From NCBI GenBank assembly GCA_021018995.1, contig CM037584.1:170270317-170334316 (forward strand): a DNA stretch of 64,000 bases, given 5' to 3'. Numbering within the stretch: position 1 is the stretch's first letter; each line of letters opens with the position of its first letter. The position numbers and the translations under genes are program-made. Source of the DNA: Chloranthus sessilifolius. Lineage: Eukaryota; Streptophyta; Magnoliopsida; Chloranthales; Chloranthaceae. Below are positions 45,890 through 56,868 of the stretch, piece by piece. Below the pieces are notes generated by a model. That model saw nothing but the letters and a program-made list of their open reading frames with translations, made no database searches and was not told the DNA's origin.

Positions 45890-46170
45890 CATGATCAGTC
45901 TTTTAGAAGATTGTATCATCCATATATTAGTCAGTTGCTTCTCGATGACATGATGAGTCTTTTATAAGACCGTATTGTCCATTTATAAGTCAGTTGCTTG
46001 TAGAAGGCATGATCAGATCAACATTTTATAAGAGGGTGATGTCCCTTCGTTAGGCAGTTTCTTCTTTAAGAAACGATCAGCTGTTTCTATATAAGACTCA
46101 TCTTAGTTTGTATATAAGACTATGATGTCCCTTTGTTAGGTAGTGTCTTCTTTAAGACATTAGGGTTTAA
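45890..46170. repeat. Diverged tandem array, about 70-75 bp unit
   Basis: The units share ATGATCAG(T/A)C, TTTTATAAGA(C/G), TGTCC(C/A)TT and AGGCAGT(T/G)(T/G)CTTCTTTAAGA in fixed order, four copies with growing divergence. The array sits upstream of the transposase coding region. Confidence 0.65.
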
Positions 46171-48067
46171 GAATTTATTTCTTTTCTTATTTAGTTTTTA
46201 TATAAGACGCATCGTAGAAGTATGCAACAAAATATTATGATCATCAATTAATTGTTCGTGGTTGCATTCTCCATACCAATTCGAGTTGGATAATCCTTAT
46301 ATATGTCGATTTTACATGTAGTTGCGTTATGGGTACTGACACAATTATACTAGTATATCACTATAATGGACTATTTAATCTTTATAGAGTTGGATAATGC
46401 CTTTTATATATATATATATATATAGGCTTCACATGCAGGTGCATTATGAGTACTGGCACAATTATACTAGTATGCCATTATAATGGGCTATTGAAAGTCC
46501 AAGGAAATAATATGATATATATTGGCAGAAAATATAAACAAAAATCGATAAGTCGGGATGCAACATATAACGAATTTATTGGAAAGATGTATGACTTGTG
46601 TAAGTCAATATCGGAGCAGATAAATCTAAGGTTTAGATATAGATCCCCGACTACCAAAGGGAGTTTTGCTTTTGACATAGATAATGAGACCGACTATCAT
46701 AACATGATGACCCTATTCCCTATGATTGTCCTCACATTGTCTTATATATTTCTGAAAAGACCGTGGAGTCAAAAAAGGTCAACGAGCATAAAAGAAAGAA
46801 AAGTCTGGAAACAGAAATGCTAGGGAGGTATGTGCTAGTAGATTAAAAGTAAATATAATTAAATTTGTTTAGTAGTCAAACATTTCATGCTTTATGTTGC
46901 TTATTTGATAGTGAGAAACCCGACGACTCGCGGAGTAAGGGTGTTAGATGTAATGAACGACACAACCTCTACTTAGACACAGTGAAGAAATGGGGAGAAA
47001 CGGAGACATTTAAGTAAGTCGATAAAGTTATATGTTTGGATTTTTATTTAATATTAATTGAGAAATTGTTAATAAGTTTACTGATATATATTGGTATGCT
47101 TTCGATCGTAAGAATTTCTCATAACCGCATGTTTCCTAATTCAAGAGCCTATCAAACTCACCGATCGTGCTATCAATCCGACCTATGAAAGTGAGTATTT
47201 TACATAGTTTTTTATATGGTTTGCAATTATTTTCTTATACACATACTACTCAACCTCTCGCAATGCTCTTAGTTTAATTTTTCGCCTCCTATTACCGAAG
47301 AAAAGCATGAATGGAGTACCAATTTTAGGTGGGTTGGTTTCTCATTTCCTTCGAAAAAAGACGAGTTTTATTAATAAGGACTCACATCCTTTGGTTGATA
47401 CTTATGAGTAATTTTATAGTTCCAAATATTCATGTCTATTTCCACATCCCCTCCCCGATACTCATGTAGAAGAGAAAGTAATTGAAGAGGGGAAAGTATT
47501 TGAAGACTCAAATTCGGTAAAAATTCTCTACTAATTCAGAGGTCACTATGAATTGAGTTTGAGCATAATCATGTGTAATATTATAGTCATATCTTACGTA
47601 TGAGTAACACCTTGTATATCTGTTTTAATTGAAGGAACGAGAGTGCTCCGCCATCGAAGACATGAGTTTCCAGTTCAGTTAGTACCTAGAATTACAGTAT
47701 CGAGTAACTATCAGGAGACAATGTGTGACAGCCCGAATTTCGGCACCCTGAAACCCGTGCCATCAGCACGATCATCTTGACCGTGCCCCTTAGCTAAGCA
47801 CGGAACATTGGTATATCAAGCAAAATGAAGTAGTAAATGAAACTGCAGAATTTAAATCTATATAAAAGCATTTCTCAAAAGACAGTTCTACCCTCATGCC
47901 TCTGCATGAATGAAGAACCGATCCGAACCATCGATGATAGCAATCACCATGGATGGTTTGTCCCAAAAGAATAATCCCAAAACCCAATATATACATTGTA
48001 CAACCAAAACAAGGCTTGACATACCAAGCCGTACAAATTCCTATCAAAAAGCCCTCAAAGCGGCACA

Positions 48068-48230
48068 ACGGAGTCCTCTAGAAGAAGTCCTCAGGAGGTG
48101 GCTCCAACTCTTCGCCGGCCGCAAGGTCCGACTCACCGGGGTCAGCGTCTCATGAAGCCTCGGCGGCTGCTAGTAGTGGACCTGCGACGTATAGTCTATA
48201 AGGTGAGCTACATCCTAGCTCAATAGGGAA
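48068..48230 (-). other. Conserved short frame in LTR (copy 1)
   Basis: The minus strand encodes a peptide ending GEELEPPPEDFF followed by a stop, preceded by IELGCSSPYRLYVAG. The other LTR encodes EDELEPPPEDFF and IELGCSSPFRLYVAG at the same place. In this copy a TGA replaces one codon in the middle (after EAS). Whether it is translated is unknown. Confidence 0.4.
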
Positions 48231-49199
48231 CAAAACACAGTTGAACATATAAATTATTACTCACATATATTCCATGATATGCCATGCATGATGTGTCTAT
48301 GCAATTACTGATGAAAACAGTTAAAAGTATTATATTTTACTGGTAGTTTACTCGTGTCTTTTTTTTACTCATGAATGATGCTGAAAAGGCCTAAGGCAAA
48401 ACTTAAACTTTCAACTTAAGTAATCCCCGAGCAATATAGCATCGAGCCCCGATGAGATACCCATCATCGTCATTTATATAGACACTTTTAACGTATTCCT
48501 TGGGAATACAATATAGTACCCAAGCCCCTTTCCCCTGGGGATTGGTGGCGGGGTTTCACTTGTCTCAAATCAACACCCCTGGGGTGTGCTTACTGTGTAC
48601 GGATAAGCCTCTGCACTAGCTTACGGTTTCGCCGCCGTATCGGTCACGGATATCCTATCGTGTCAGTCGTGGATATCCCGCCACGTCGATGGGGTACCCT
48701 ATCAAACCTCAAATAACAAATATATCGGTGCCTTACATATAGTTATTCACCGTGTAAGTGTGCTATCTTATATCAGTTAGGCCCTATCAAACATGATTCA
48801 ATCTTGGATACATCCCTGGGATGTATCCATTCACTTGCATCACACCTGATCCTCTTATCTCTTTACTTCTTCATCCCCTGGGGATGGCTCATTATAATTA
48901 CTCTTATGGATGTCACACACACACACTTTTCACAATTCTTAAGCAATAAAACATTTTGAATTTGAATTCTATATCACTACATACATGCTCTTGTAAAATA
49001 AAGTACATGTTCAAGGTGTTCCCTACCTCAAGTCTTTGTTTGATCAACGCATCAAGGTCTTACGTGGCTCCTTGTGCACTAGCTCACACGTAGCACCTAT
49101 GGTACCACATAACAGGTGAAACACATCACTAAGGATGCAATAAAGGAGGTCCAAGACCCTCCATGAAGCTTTAAGTCAAACTCAAAAGTCAACAAAATT

Positions 49200-49690
49200 T
49201 AGCCCAGTCGATTAATCGAACACCAAAATTGATTAATCGGTTCTCATTCGATTAATCGATTTCCAAAATCGATTAATCGAAAGTCAATATCGATTAATCG
49301 ATTCTCAAATCGATTAATCGAGATTTTCATTCGATTAGTCGAATCCCAATTCGATTAATCAAAATTCTCTGCTCTGCCAAGTCGATTCTCAATTCGAGTA
49401 ATCGAGTTTCCAAAATCGATTAATCGATCCCAAATCGATTAATCAAAATTTGAAATCGATTAATCGAAATCCCATTTCGATTAGTCGATTTTCCCCAAGT
49501 CATTTCCTCCAGCCCCTGGGGTCCACTGGAGGTCCCCAGTCGATTAATCGATATTCAAATCGATTAATCAAAATCCAAAGTCGATTAATCGAAACTCAGT
49601 TCGATTAATCGAACTCGGGTTCCTTGACTTTTCAACTTCTTGGCGAATTTCGATTAATCGAACCTCAATTTCGATTAATCGAAATTGCCA
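49200..49690. repeat. Palindromic TCGATTAATCGA array (LTR copy 1)
   Basis: More than 15 copies of CGATTAATCG or close variants lie at irregular 18-35 bp spacing, often separated by A(A/T)TC, TCAAA or CCAAA. The core TCGATTAATCGA is its own reverse complement. This is not a CRISPR array, since the spacers are short, irregular and derived from the repeat itself. Confidence 0.85.
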
Positions 49691-52600
49691 GATTCAACCC
49701 CTTTTGAGCTGTTCATCCCAACCTTTTTCCACTCTTTTTCCTCTATTTCTCTATACTTTTATCCGACATTTTACACCTATTTCTAACCACTATTTACCCT
49801 TACAATCTATGCATTTAAACTACATAACTCTTACCTTCAATCAATTTCAAATTGATTTCAAATCCATGGTTGGAAAGGCTAGGGTTCCAGCTTTAGCTTG
49901 AACGGATTCTCCTCGCTAAATCAGCCTCTTTAATGCTAGAATCCCCCTTTCAATCCCTCACAATAATGTTTGCTCAAACTCTTACTCCTCTCTCTCTCTT
50001 CTTTACTCCTTCAACAATCCATTTCCAGAATTTTAGGGTTATTAAACCCTTTTATCTTTTCCCCTTCCCTGTGTGTTGAACACATACACCGCAGTAGGTG
50101 TACGTGACTTCACATTTTACATCATACACCACAAACACTCAACTCATCACATCTCTTCCATTCATCACCCCCATGCTAACTATTGGACTTCTATTTGGTC
50201 AAACCTATGACCGATCGGGCACGGATCCCGAGGTCATAGTTTAGTGTGATTTTTCGAGCTATTACACGATGAGATTACTGAATATATGGGCTAAAATAGC
50301 AACTCGAGTTATTCAGTTGGAGTGGGATTCCAGGGACGGATTATTGGGAATAAATCAAAAGATGCAGACTTCGAAATTGAAGATAATAACTTAGAAGGAG
50401 AGTTCCGCAAGAAAGCCGAGATTTGACTGTCGAAATTTTTTTTTCTTCTCGAGAAGAATTTCTCGCTGTCTTGAAGAATAATGTTGTGTTGGAAAACTTT
50501 CAATTGAAACTAATAAAGACAACTAAGAGGATTGTTGCTGCTAGACGTGCGGACAATATTTATCCATGGCGTATTCACGCGAGTAGTGGCAATGTCGGTG
50601 GCGATTCTTTCATAATTAAAACAATGAATCCCGAACACAAGCACGGTCCACTTAGTGTAGCTATGCAAAAAAAGGGAGGTCATCGACAAGCCTCAAGTGA
50701 TTGGGTAGCTTCTAAAATAATAAATATGTTGAAGGATGCTATTGATTATGTGCCTGCCAAAATTATCTCTGAAATCTAAACAAATTAAGGGGTTATAATA
50801 AGCTATCGTAAAGTGTGGAAGGCGAAAGAGATAGTGTTGGCTAACATTAAGGGTGATTGGGAGTCATCTTATGCTAATCTCTCTTCATATATTGCAGAAT
50901 TGCATAGATCTGATCTTGATGCCTTCACGAAACTACAATATTTGTATGATGACTCATTCCTTAAATTTTTTTGGGTGTTCAGTCCCTCTATCGATGGGTA
51001 TAGAAGAACGTTGAGGCCCATAATTTCGATTGATGAAACACACTCAAAAGGTAAATTTCTCTGCTCGATGCTAATTGCGACAGCTGTCGATGACAACAAC
51101 AATTTATTCCCCATTGCTTTTGCTGTAGTTGATAGTGAAACAGAAGATGCTTAGGAATGATTTCTTCGATGTCTTTGAGAAGCGATCATGGATGATGATA
51201 GAGCAATTGTCATAATTTCAGACCGTGCGGATGTAATTAGATCGACGATTCCAAAAGCATTTCCCAATGCCACTCATAGCTTTTGCTTCTTTCACATTGC
51301 CAAGAACTTCAGGAAGAAGTTTAAGAATCCAACTTTGTGGAGTCAACTCTGGCCTACTGCTCGTGCATATACCGTAAAAGAACATGATGAACTAATGAAG
51401 AAACTTGAGGGTGTGAGCCTTGCTCGTGTAAAATATCTTTGGCATAGTGAATCATAGAGGTGGTTTAGAGCGCTCTTTTCTGGTTGTAAATACGATCTTC
51501 TGACTATAAACATGTCTGAGTGTTTAAACAAAATCCTAGTTCATGCTAGAGGTCTACGAATAATAGCCCTTATTGAAGCAACGAGGAAGAAAGTTATCCA
51601 ACTTTTTTTATGATAAAGCTATAAAAGGTCAAAAGTTGTTGAAGGGTTTAACCCCATATGCATATGATATCTTGGAAGAGGCTGACGAAGCAGCTAGGTC
51701 TTGTCAAGTTCTACCATCATCACCCAACATTTTTAAGCTATCAACATCGACATTTAACTATAATATATATTTAGATAAGAGGTCTTGTTCTTGTCGATGT
51801 TTTGACGTTTTGGGCCTCCCTTGTATCCATGCTATGGTTGTCATTCGTTGGAGTAATGTAGATCCGTTGATATATTGTGAGGAATGATATACATCTGCAC
51901 GGTATTACGAGATATAAGTAAGGCAATCGAACCGACTCTAGACGAATCTCAATGACAAGTCAAGCATGTTAGTCTAGTTGTTCACCCGCCTCACTGTAGG
52001 AACCCCCCAGGTCGCCCACGAAAAAGGAGGTTGAAATTCGTACTTGAAAATAAACGGAGAATTCATTGTATAACTTGTAAACAGGAGAGACACAATCGTT
52101 CAACTTGTCAAGGACCACAATCAAAAAAATGCAAAATAAAATAACTAATTATGGTAAGTGAGATACTTGTAATAAGTAGAGTATTCAATCGTAACAATAA
52201 TGAGGAATGTATAAAACACTGATAAATATTTATTTAATCAGTCGATAATGTTTGTAAGAGGTTCTCTTATGTTTGATGTAAATTACTTAACATGTCTCGC
52301 ATCGGTCATTTAATGTCATATTTACTTCTTGAACTTTACTCATGCAGGGGACAAATGAAGTTTAAAGTTTTAATTTATGACAACAACACTTTATTGTCTC
52401 ATATCAATTCTTACAATATCATCAGCTCTTCATGTTCTTACTCACTCGTATGTCTGAAGGTGGATCTTATTTCAGATATCCAGGTCTCCTTAAAAAGTAT
52501 ATTGAGAATGATGAAACGCCTGAGAAAAGGTAAATGGAAAGTTGACGAGGGACATAATTATTGCACTTGACAAGGACCACGATCAAAAAAATGTAGAAAG

Positions 52601-52829
52601 AAATTATGAATTTTGCTAAGCCCCAAACTTGTTGTAATAAGTAGGGTATTGAATGAGAAAAGTGGTGAGGCATGTATAGAATATTATAATAAGTATATCG
52701 TCGGACAATATACAACTTCTTATTGTTTGACCACTATACTTTATAATGTTATTAGATAATCTACTGTTCTTTTTCTCTGATGTGTAATATATATTGATCT
52801 CTGATGTGTATTATATGTGAATCGGATAA

Positions 52830-53700
52830 CTATACTCATGCAGCTCAGAATGTAGTTTAATGCTAAAAAAGAGTCTGATATCAGTCATGTACTGTCTCAC
52901 ATCGGTACATTATTGTCTTATATTAGTCCTATAATATCCTCGCATCGAAACTTTAGAGTCAGATTACTCATGCATGTCATAATGTAAGTTACTGTTGAAA
53001 ATGAGTCTGATATCAGTCATGTACTGTCTCACATCAGTACATTATTTTCTGATATCAGTCCTTTAAAGTTCTCACATCAGTCATTTATAACATTTAGATT
53101 ACTCATGCAGGTTAGAATGTAGTTTAATGCTGAAAAGGAGTGATATCAGTCCAACACTAATAAGCATTAGTACATTTTTGTCTGATAACAGTCGTGCACT
53201 GTCTCACATTTATACATTATTGTCTCATATCAATCCATTAATGTTCTCACATCAGTACTTTACAATATCTTATAACTCATACAGGTTTGAATGTAGTTTA
53301 ATTTTGAGAAGGAATCTAATAACAGTCCTGCACTGTCTCACACCAGTACATTATTATCTGTTATCAGTCTTTTATAGCATTCAGATTATTCATGCATGTT
53401 AGAATATAGTTTAATGCTGAAAAAGATTCTGATATCAGTCCTTTAATGTTCTTTAATATAGTTTAATGCTGAAAAGGAGTCTGACATCAGTACATTATTA
53501 TTTGATATCAGTCCTATAATATTCTCCCATCAGTACTTTATAGTATTTTGTAACTCATGCAGGTCAGAATATAATTTTCTGCTTATATCAGTATATTACT
53601 ATCCTACACTATCTCACATCAGTATATTACTGTCTGATATCAGTCCTTTAATGTTCTCACATCAGTCTTTTAATATATTATAATGTCTTATCTCGATCTC
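52830..53700. repeat. Tandem array of TGATATCAGTC-containing units
   Basis: A unit of roughly 130-150 bp built of ACTCATGCAGGTCAGAATGT, AGTTTAATGCTGAAAAGGAG, TCTGATATCAGTC, ACTGTCTCACATCAGTACAT and TGTTCTCACATCAGT recurs five to six times with deletions. Shorter CACATCAGTAC/TGATATCAGTC pairs alternate inside each unit. Confidence 0.8.
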
Positions 53701-53765
53701 GTATTAGTCATCTAACATCTTACAATCTTCTTATTTCAGATATTGAGTTTTGATTTTAAGTTAAT

Positions 53766-53890
53766 AAGAAAATGACAAAACGATTGAGGAAAGGCAAATG
53801 GAAAGTTTATGAGGATGATAGACAAGTCAAGAAAATGACAAAACGATTGAGGAAAGACAAATGGAAAGTCGATGAGGATGATAGACAAGT
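53766..53890 (+). repeat. 62 bp tandem duplication related to the transposase tail
   Basis: Two copies encode (K)MTKRLRK(G/D)KWKV(Y/D)EDDRQV in the same frame. A third diverged copy lies at 52510. The reading-frame-sized unit (about 63 bases) suggests amplification of a former coding segment. Confidence 0.6.
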
Positions 53891-54432
53891 CATCAAAGGT
53901 GCGATAAATTGTTAAAAACTGTCAATTAAGTAGTGACAGGAAAGAGCTCCTCCTCTCCTCAAGTTGTTTCTAATACTTATGATTAATTAGCAAATCCCTC
54001 ATGCAATTCGGGCAGCTTGTGCATGCTATTGTTAGAGGATTCGATTCGAAACAGGTGTGACAGCCTGGATTTCGGTGCCCCAAAACCCGTGCCATCAGCA
54101 CCATCCTCTAGACCGTACCCCATGGATATGTACGGAACATTGGCATAGCAAGCAATAATAAAGAGAAAGAAATGCATAAGAATTGATACTGAAATAAATC
54201 TCTAGTTTATACATATATACTCTAAAATCTATTATCCAAAAGATGGTTTTAAACTCATGCCTCTACATGAGTAAAGAACCTACCCAAACCATCAGTGACA
54301 TCACTTAGTCACCCAAGATGGTTCGCCAAAAGAATATATCTATTTAATTATATTATTTCTCAAAAATAAAGGCTTGATATATCAAGCCGCACAATATGCT
54401 CTCAAAACTCTCTCTATCAAAGTACACATCGG

Positions 54433-54648
54433 AGTCTCCTAGAAGAAGTCCTCGGGAGGAGGCTCTAACTCATCTTCGGGCACGTAATTCGAATCCCCCA
54501 GATCAGCGTCTCCCGAAGCCTCTACGGCCACAAGCAAAAGACCTGCGACGTATAGTCTAAAGGGTGAGCTACATCCTAGCTCAATAGGAAATAACACAAT
54601 GAACATATAAGTCAAAACCTCACATATATTCCATGATATTCTTAGCAT
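54433..54648 (-). other. Conserved short frame in LTR (copy 2)
   Basis: The minus strand has an uninterrupted 69-codon frame starting MLRISWNICEV and ending EDELEPPPEDFF, with IELGCSSPFRLYVAG in the middle. The C-terminal half is conserved in the solo LTR. It could be a leader peptide of the retrotransposon RNA or a coincidence of a conserved LTR signal. Confidence 0.4.
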
Positions 54649-55614
54649 GATGCATTTATGAACTTGTTGGGAAACAGTTTAAATGATTACAATATACATT
54701 GAAGTTTACTGGTGGTTTACATGTTACATTTATTATCAATTGTTCATAAATTACACTGAATATGCCTAAAGAAACTTAAATATTTAACTTAAGTAATCTC
54801 AAAGCAATATAACATCAAGCCACGATGGAATATCCTCCATCGTCGTCTAAATAGACAGTTGTTATAAATATATCACTTTGAGTACTACCCAAGTCCGTTT
54901 CTCATAGGCGATGGGATTTAATCTCATCTCAACATCCCTGAGATATGCTACTGTATACGGATAGACCGCCGTACCGGTGTATGGATTGGCCGCCGTACTG
55001 GTTACGAATATTCTGCCGAGTCAGTCGTGGGTATCCCACCACGTCAGTGGGATATTCTGATTAAACCTTAAATAATAAAAATATCATGTACTTTACATAT
55101 AGTTATTCACCATGTAAAAGTGCTACTTTATATTAATTAGGCCTTATCAGTCTTTATTCAATCTTACTTTGCAATCTCACTTACATCCATGGGATGTCTA
55201 AATTACTCGCATCACACTGATGCCTTTATCACTTTCTCATCCCTTGGGAATGTCTCATTTTCATATGCTTACTTGGTGTCACACACACACACACATATTG
55301 AGAAAATTATATGATTAAAGCATTTTCATTTCATTGGTGTATCACACACACACATAGAGATTATATGATTCATTTCATTTCTGTATCACTACATACATGC
55401 TCTTGTAATCAAAGTACATGTTCAAGGTGTTCCCTACCTTAAGTGTCTGACTGTCCAAGCATCAAGGTCCCACACGACTCTTCATGCTTGCCTTAGCTCG
55501 TACCACATATGGTACATCATAACATATACACAACATTAAGAAGGATGCAATAGAGAAGGTCCAAGACCCTCCATGAACCTCAATGTTCAACTAAAAAGTC
55601 AACTCAAACTGCCA

Positions 55615-55935
55615 AAATTGATTAATCGAAACCCTAAATCGATTAATTGATTCCCAAATCGATTAATCGAAATCCAAAATTGATTAATCGATTAATCGAA
55701 AGTCCACAATTGATTAATCAATTCCCAAATCGATTAATCGAAATCCACAATCGATTAATCGATTCTCAAATCGATTAATCGGTTTTCCCAAGCCTTATTT
55801 CTCCAGTCACTGGAGGTACTTAGTCGATTAGTCGATTTCTAAATCGATTAATCGATTTCAAGATCGATTAATCGAATTCGGGCATTTTTTCCTTTTCAAC
55901 TTCCAGACCCAAATCGATTAATCGATTTGGCCAGA
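55615..55935. repeat. Palindromic TCGATTAATCGA array (LTR copy 2)
   Basis: About 15 copies of CGATTAATCG or variants, in the same LTR position as in the solo LTR but with a shorter array. Confidence 0.85.
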
Positions 55936-56523
55936 ACCCAGCCCCTTCTCGGGTTGTTCTTCCAAATTTTTTTCTTTATATTTTTCTATCTTTTTCCATC
56001 ATTTTAATTCATCACCTACCCCATCTATTGACTGGATTTAATCATCAAAACTCATGCATTTAAATCTAACAAAAACTCACCTCAAATTAGTCTCTTAAAG
56101 AATGGATTGGTTGGTTTAATGGCTAGGGTTCCAGCTCTTGCTCCAATGATTCCAATCACGTTGAATCTGGCATTTATTGCTCGATCCCGTCCTCAAATCC
56201 GAACCACAATAACTCTCCTTGCCATTAACTCTCCTTTACTCTCTCTCTCTCTCTTCTTAACTTCTCTCACCAACCCAAACAAGAGAATAGCTTCTTTAAG
56301 GTATTAAAACCCTTATAACCCTCTTGCTTTGGTGTTGAGCATATACACCAGAGATAGGTGTACATGCCCTAACTAACCTCTAACTCCATGCTTAGGTCAC
56401 ATTTACATCACAAAATACTTTCCTTCTCAAGTCTACTATTTGACCATCACTTGGTCAACCTACGACCAATCGGGCATGGATCTCAAGGTCACCATTCATT
56501 GCTCAATTTTCGAGGATATTACA

Positions 56524-56537
56524 TTCTCCCCACCTTG
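56524..56537 (-). other. Polypurine tract
   Basis: The minus strand reads CAAGGTGGGGAGAA directly before the TGTAATATCC start of the 3' LTR. Confidence 0.8.
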
Positions 56538-56868
56538 GGAATTTTCGTCCTCGAAAATGAACTCAAGAGGTATGTCGATTTGGGTACCCCACACACAGGT
56601 GATGTCATGTACCCGATCACGAAAAATGAACTAATTTAGCCATACGTAATACAAGAAGTGACGTAAATGCAAGCGAATTTCCAAAAAATATGATTTCTAT
56701 TTCATGTATGCCAAAAATTTACAATTGTCGCACGTCTCAATAATTACAATTTAAAGTTTAATTACAACATCACAAAAACTCAAAAAGTGACCACAAAAGA
56801 ACATCATTGCCGCAAGCTCACGCCGTCCCCTCTCCCGGCTAGTCTAGTGCTAGGTGACTCGCCTCCCC

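Larger units (their letters stand above)
43881..46445 (+). other. Upstream region of the Mutator transposase locus, with internal duplications and arrays
   Basis: The block around CTTCTGATATTGCAGAGAAAC at about 44158 is repeated at about 44817, followed in both by diverged GGTTTAGGGTTATGATTTTGG units. A TA microsatellite lies at 45411-45474. A tandem array lies at 45890-46170. Just before the coding start, about 60 bp around GTACTGACACAATTATACTA (46331) are duplicated at 46448. No separate gene is visible. Confidence 0.5.
47724..50266 (-). mobile_element. Solo LTR, 2.5 kb, inserted in the Mutator transposase gene
   Basis: It begins TGTGACAGCCCGAATTTCGG and ends CGAGCTATTACA, as does the 54056-56523 LTR. 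They share blocks throughout: CCCGTGCCATCAGCAC, GTATAGTCTA(T/A)A(A/G)GG, the CGATTAATCG arrays and the CATACACC region. The flanking 5-mers CAATG (47719-47723) and CGATG (50267-50271) differ by one base, as expected for an old target duplication. No internal element sequence remains, so it arose by recombination between the two LTRs of a former full element. In sense orientation (minus) the LTR starts TGTAATAGC. It contains the palindrome array and a short conserved frame described separately. Confidence 0.85.
46446..52144 (+). pseudogene. Mutator (MULE) transposase, decayed, interrupted by a solo LTR
   Basis: The N-terminal domain (46446-46823) starts at ATG just after a TGCAG acceptor and reads YIGRKYKQKSISRDATYNEF and GSFAFDIDNETDYHNM. 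Degenerate exons continue to 47720. After the LTR insertion (47724-50266) come the MuDR DNA-binding region (50423-50830: NIYPWRIHASSGNVGG, MNPEHKHGPL) and the DDE core: RPIISIDETHSKGKF (first Asp), AIVIISDRADVIRST (second Asp), FCFFHIAKNFRKKF and SECLNKIL (Glu). The SWIM zinc finger CSCRCFDVLGLPCIHAM is at 51780-51840 and a final CCHC knuckle CITCKQERHNRSTC at about 52070-52115. The catalytic residues survive, but stops at 50776, 50788, 51152, 51158 and 51455 and a frameshift near 51605 kill it. Intact homologues cut and move Mutator elements in the nucleus. Confidence 0.85.
52145..54055 (+). other. Downstream region of the Mutator locus, with tandem arrays
   Basis: It contains a second, diverged copy of the transposase C-terminal segment (52500-52610: KRLRKGKWKV and GPRSKKC), a long tandem array (52830-53700) and a 62 bp duplication (53766-53890). 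No further gene. The right terminus of the Mutator element could not be fixed. Confidence 0.5.
54056..56523 (-). repeat. 3' LTR of the Tekay-like element
   Basis: 2468 bp; begins TGTGACAGCC and ends GAGGATATTACA on the plus strand. It is the same family as the solo LTR at 47724-50266. The inner edge is fixed by the adjacent polypurine tract at 56524. Confidence 0.85.

Noticed and set aside
49200..49690. CRISPR-like look of the regularly recurring palindrome
   Set aside because: Plant nuclear DNA, irregular short spacers derived from the repeat, no cas genes; it is an LTR-internal array.
52292..53402. Plus-strand frames of about 90 codons downstream of the Mutator transposase
   Set aside because: They fall in the tandem array and carry no conserved domain apart from a duplicated scrap of the transposase tail.
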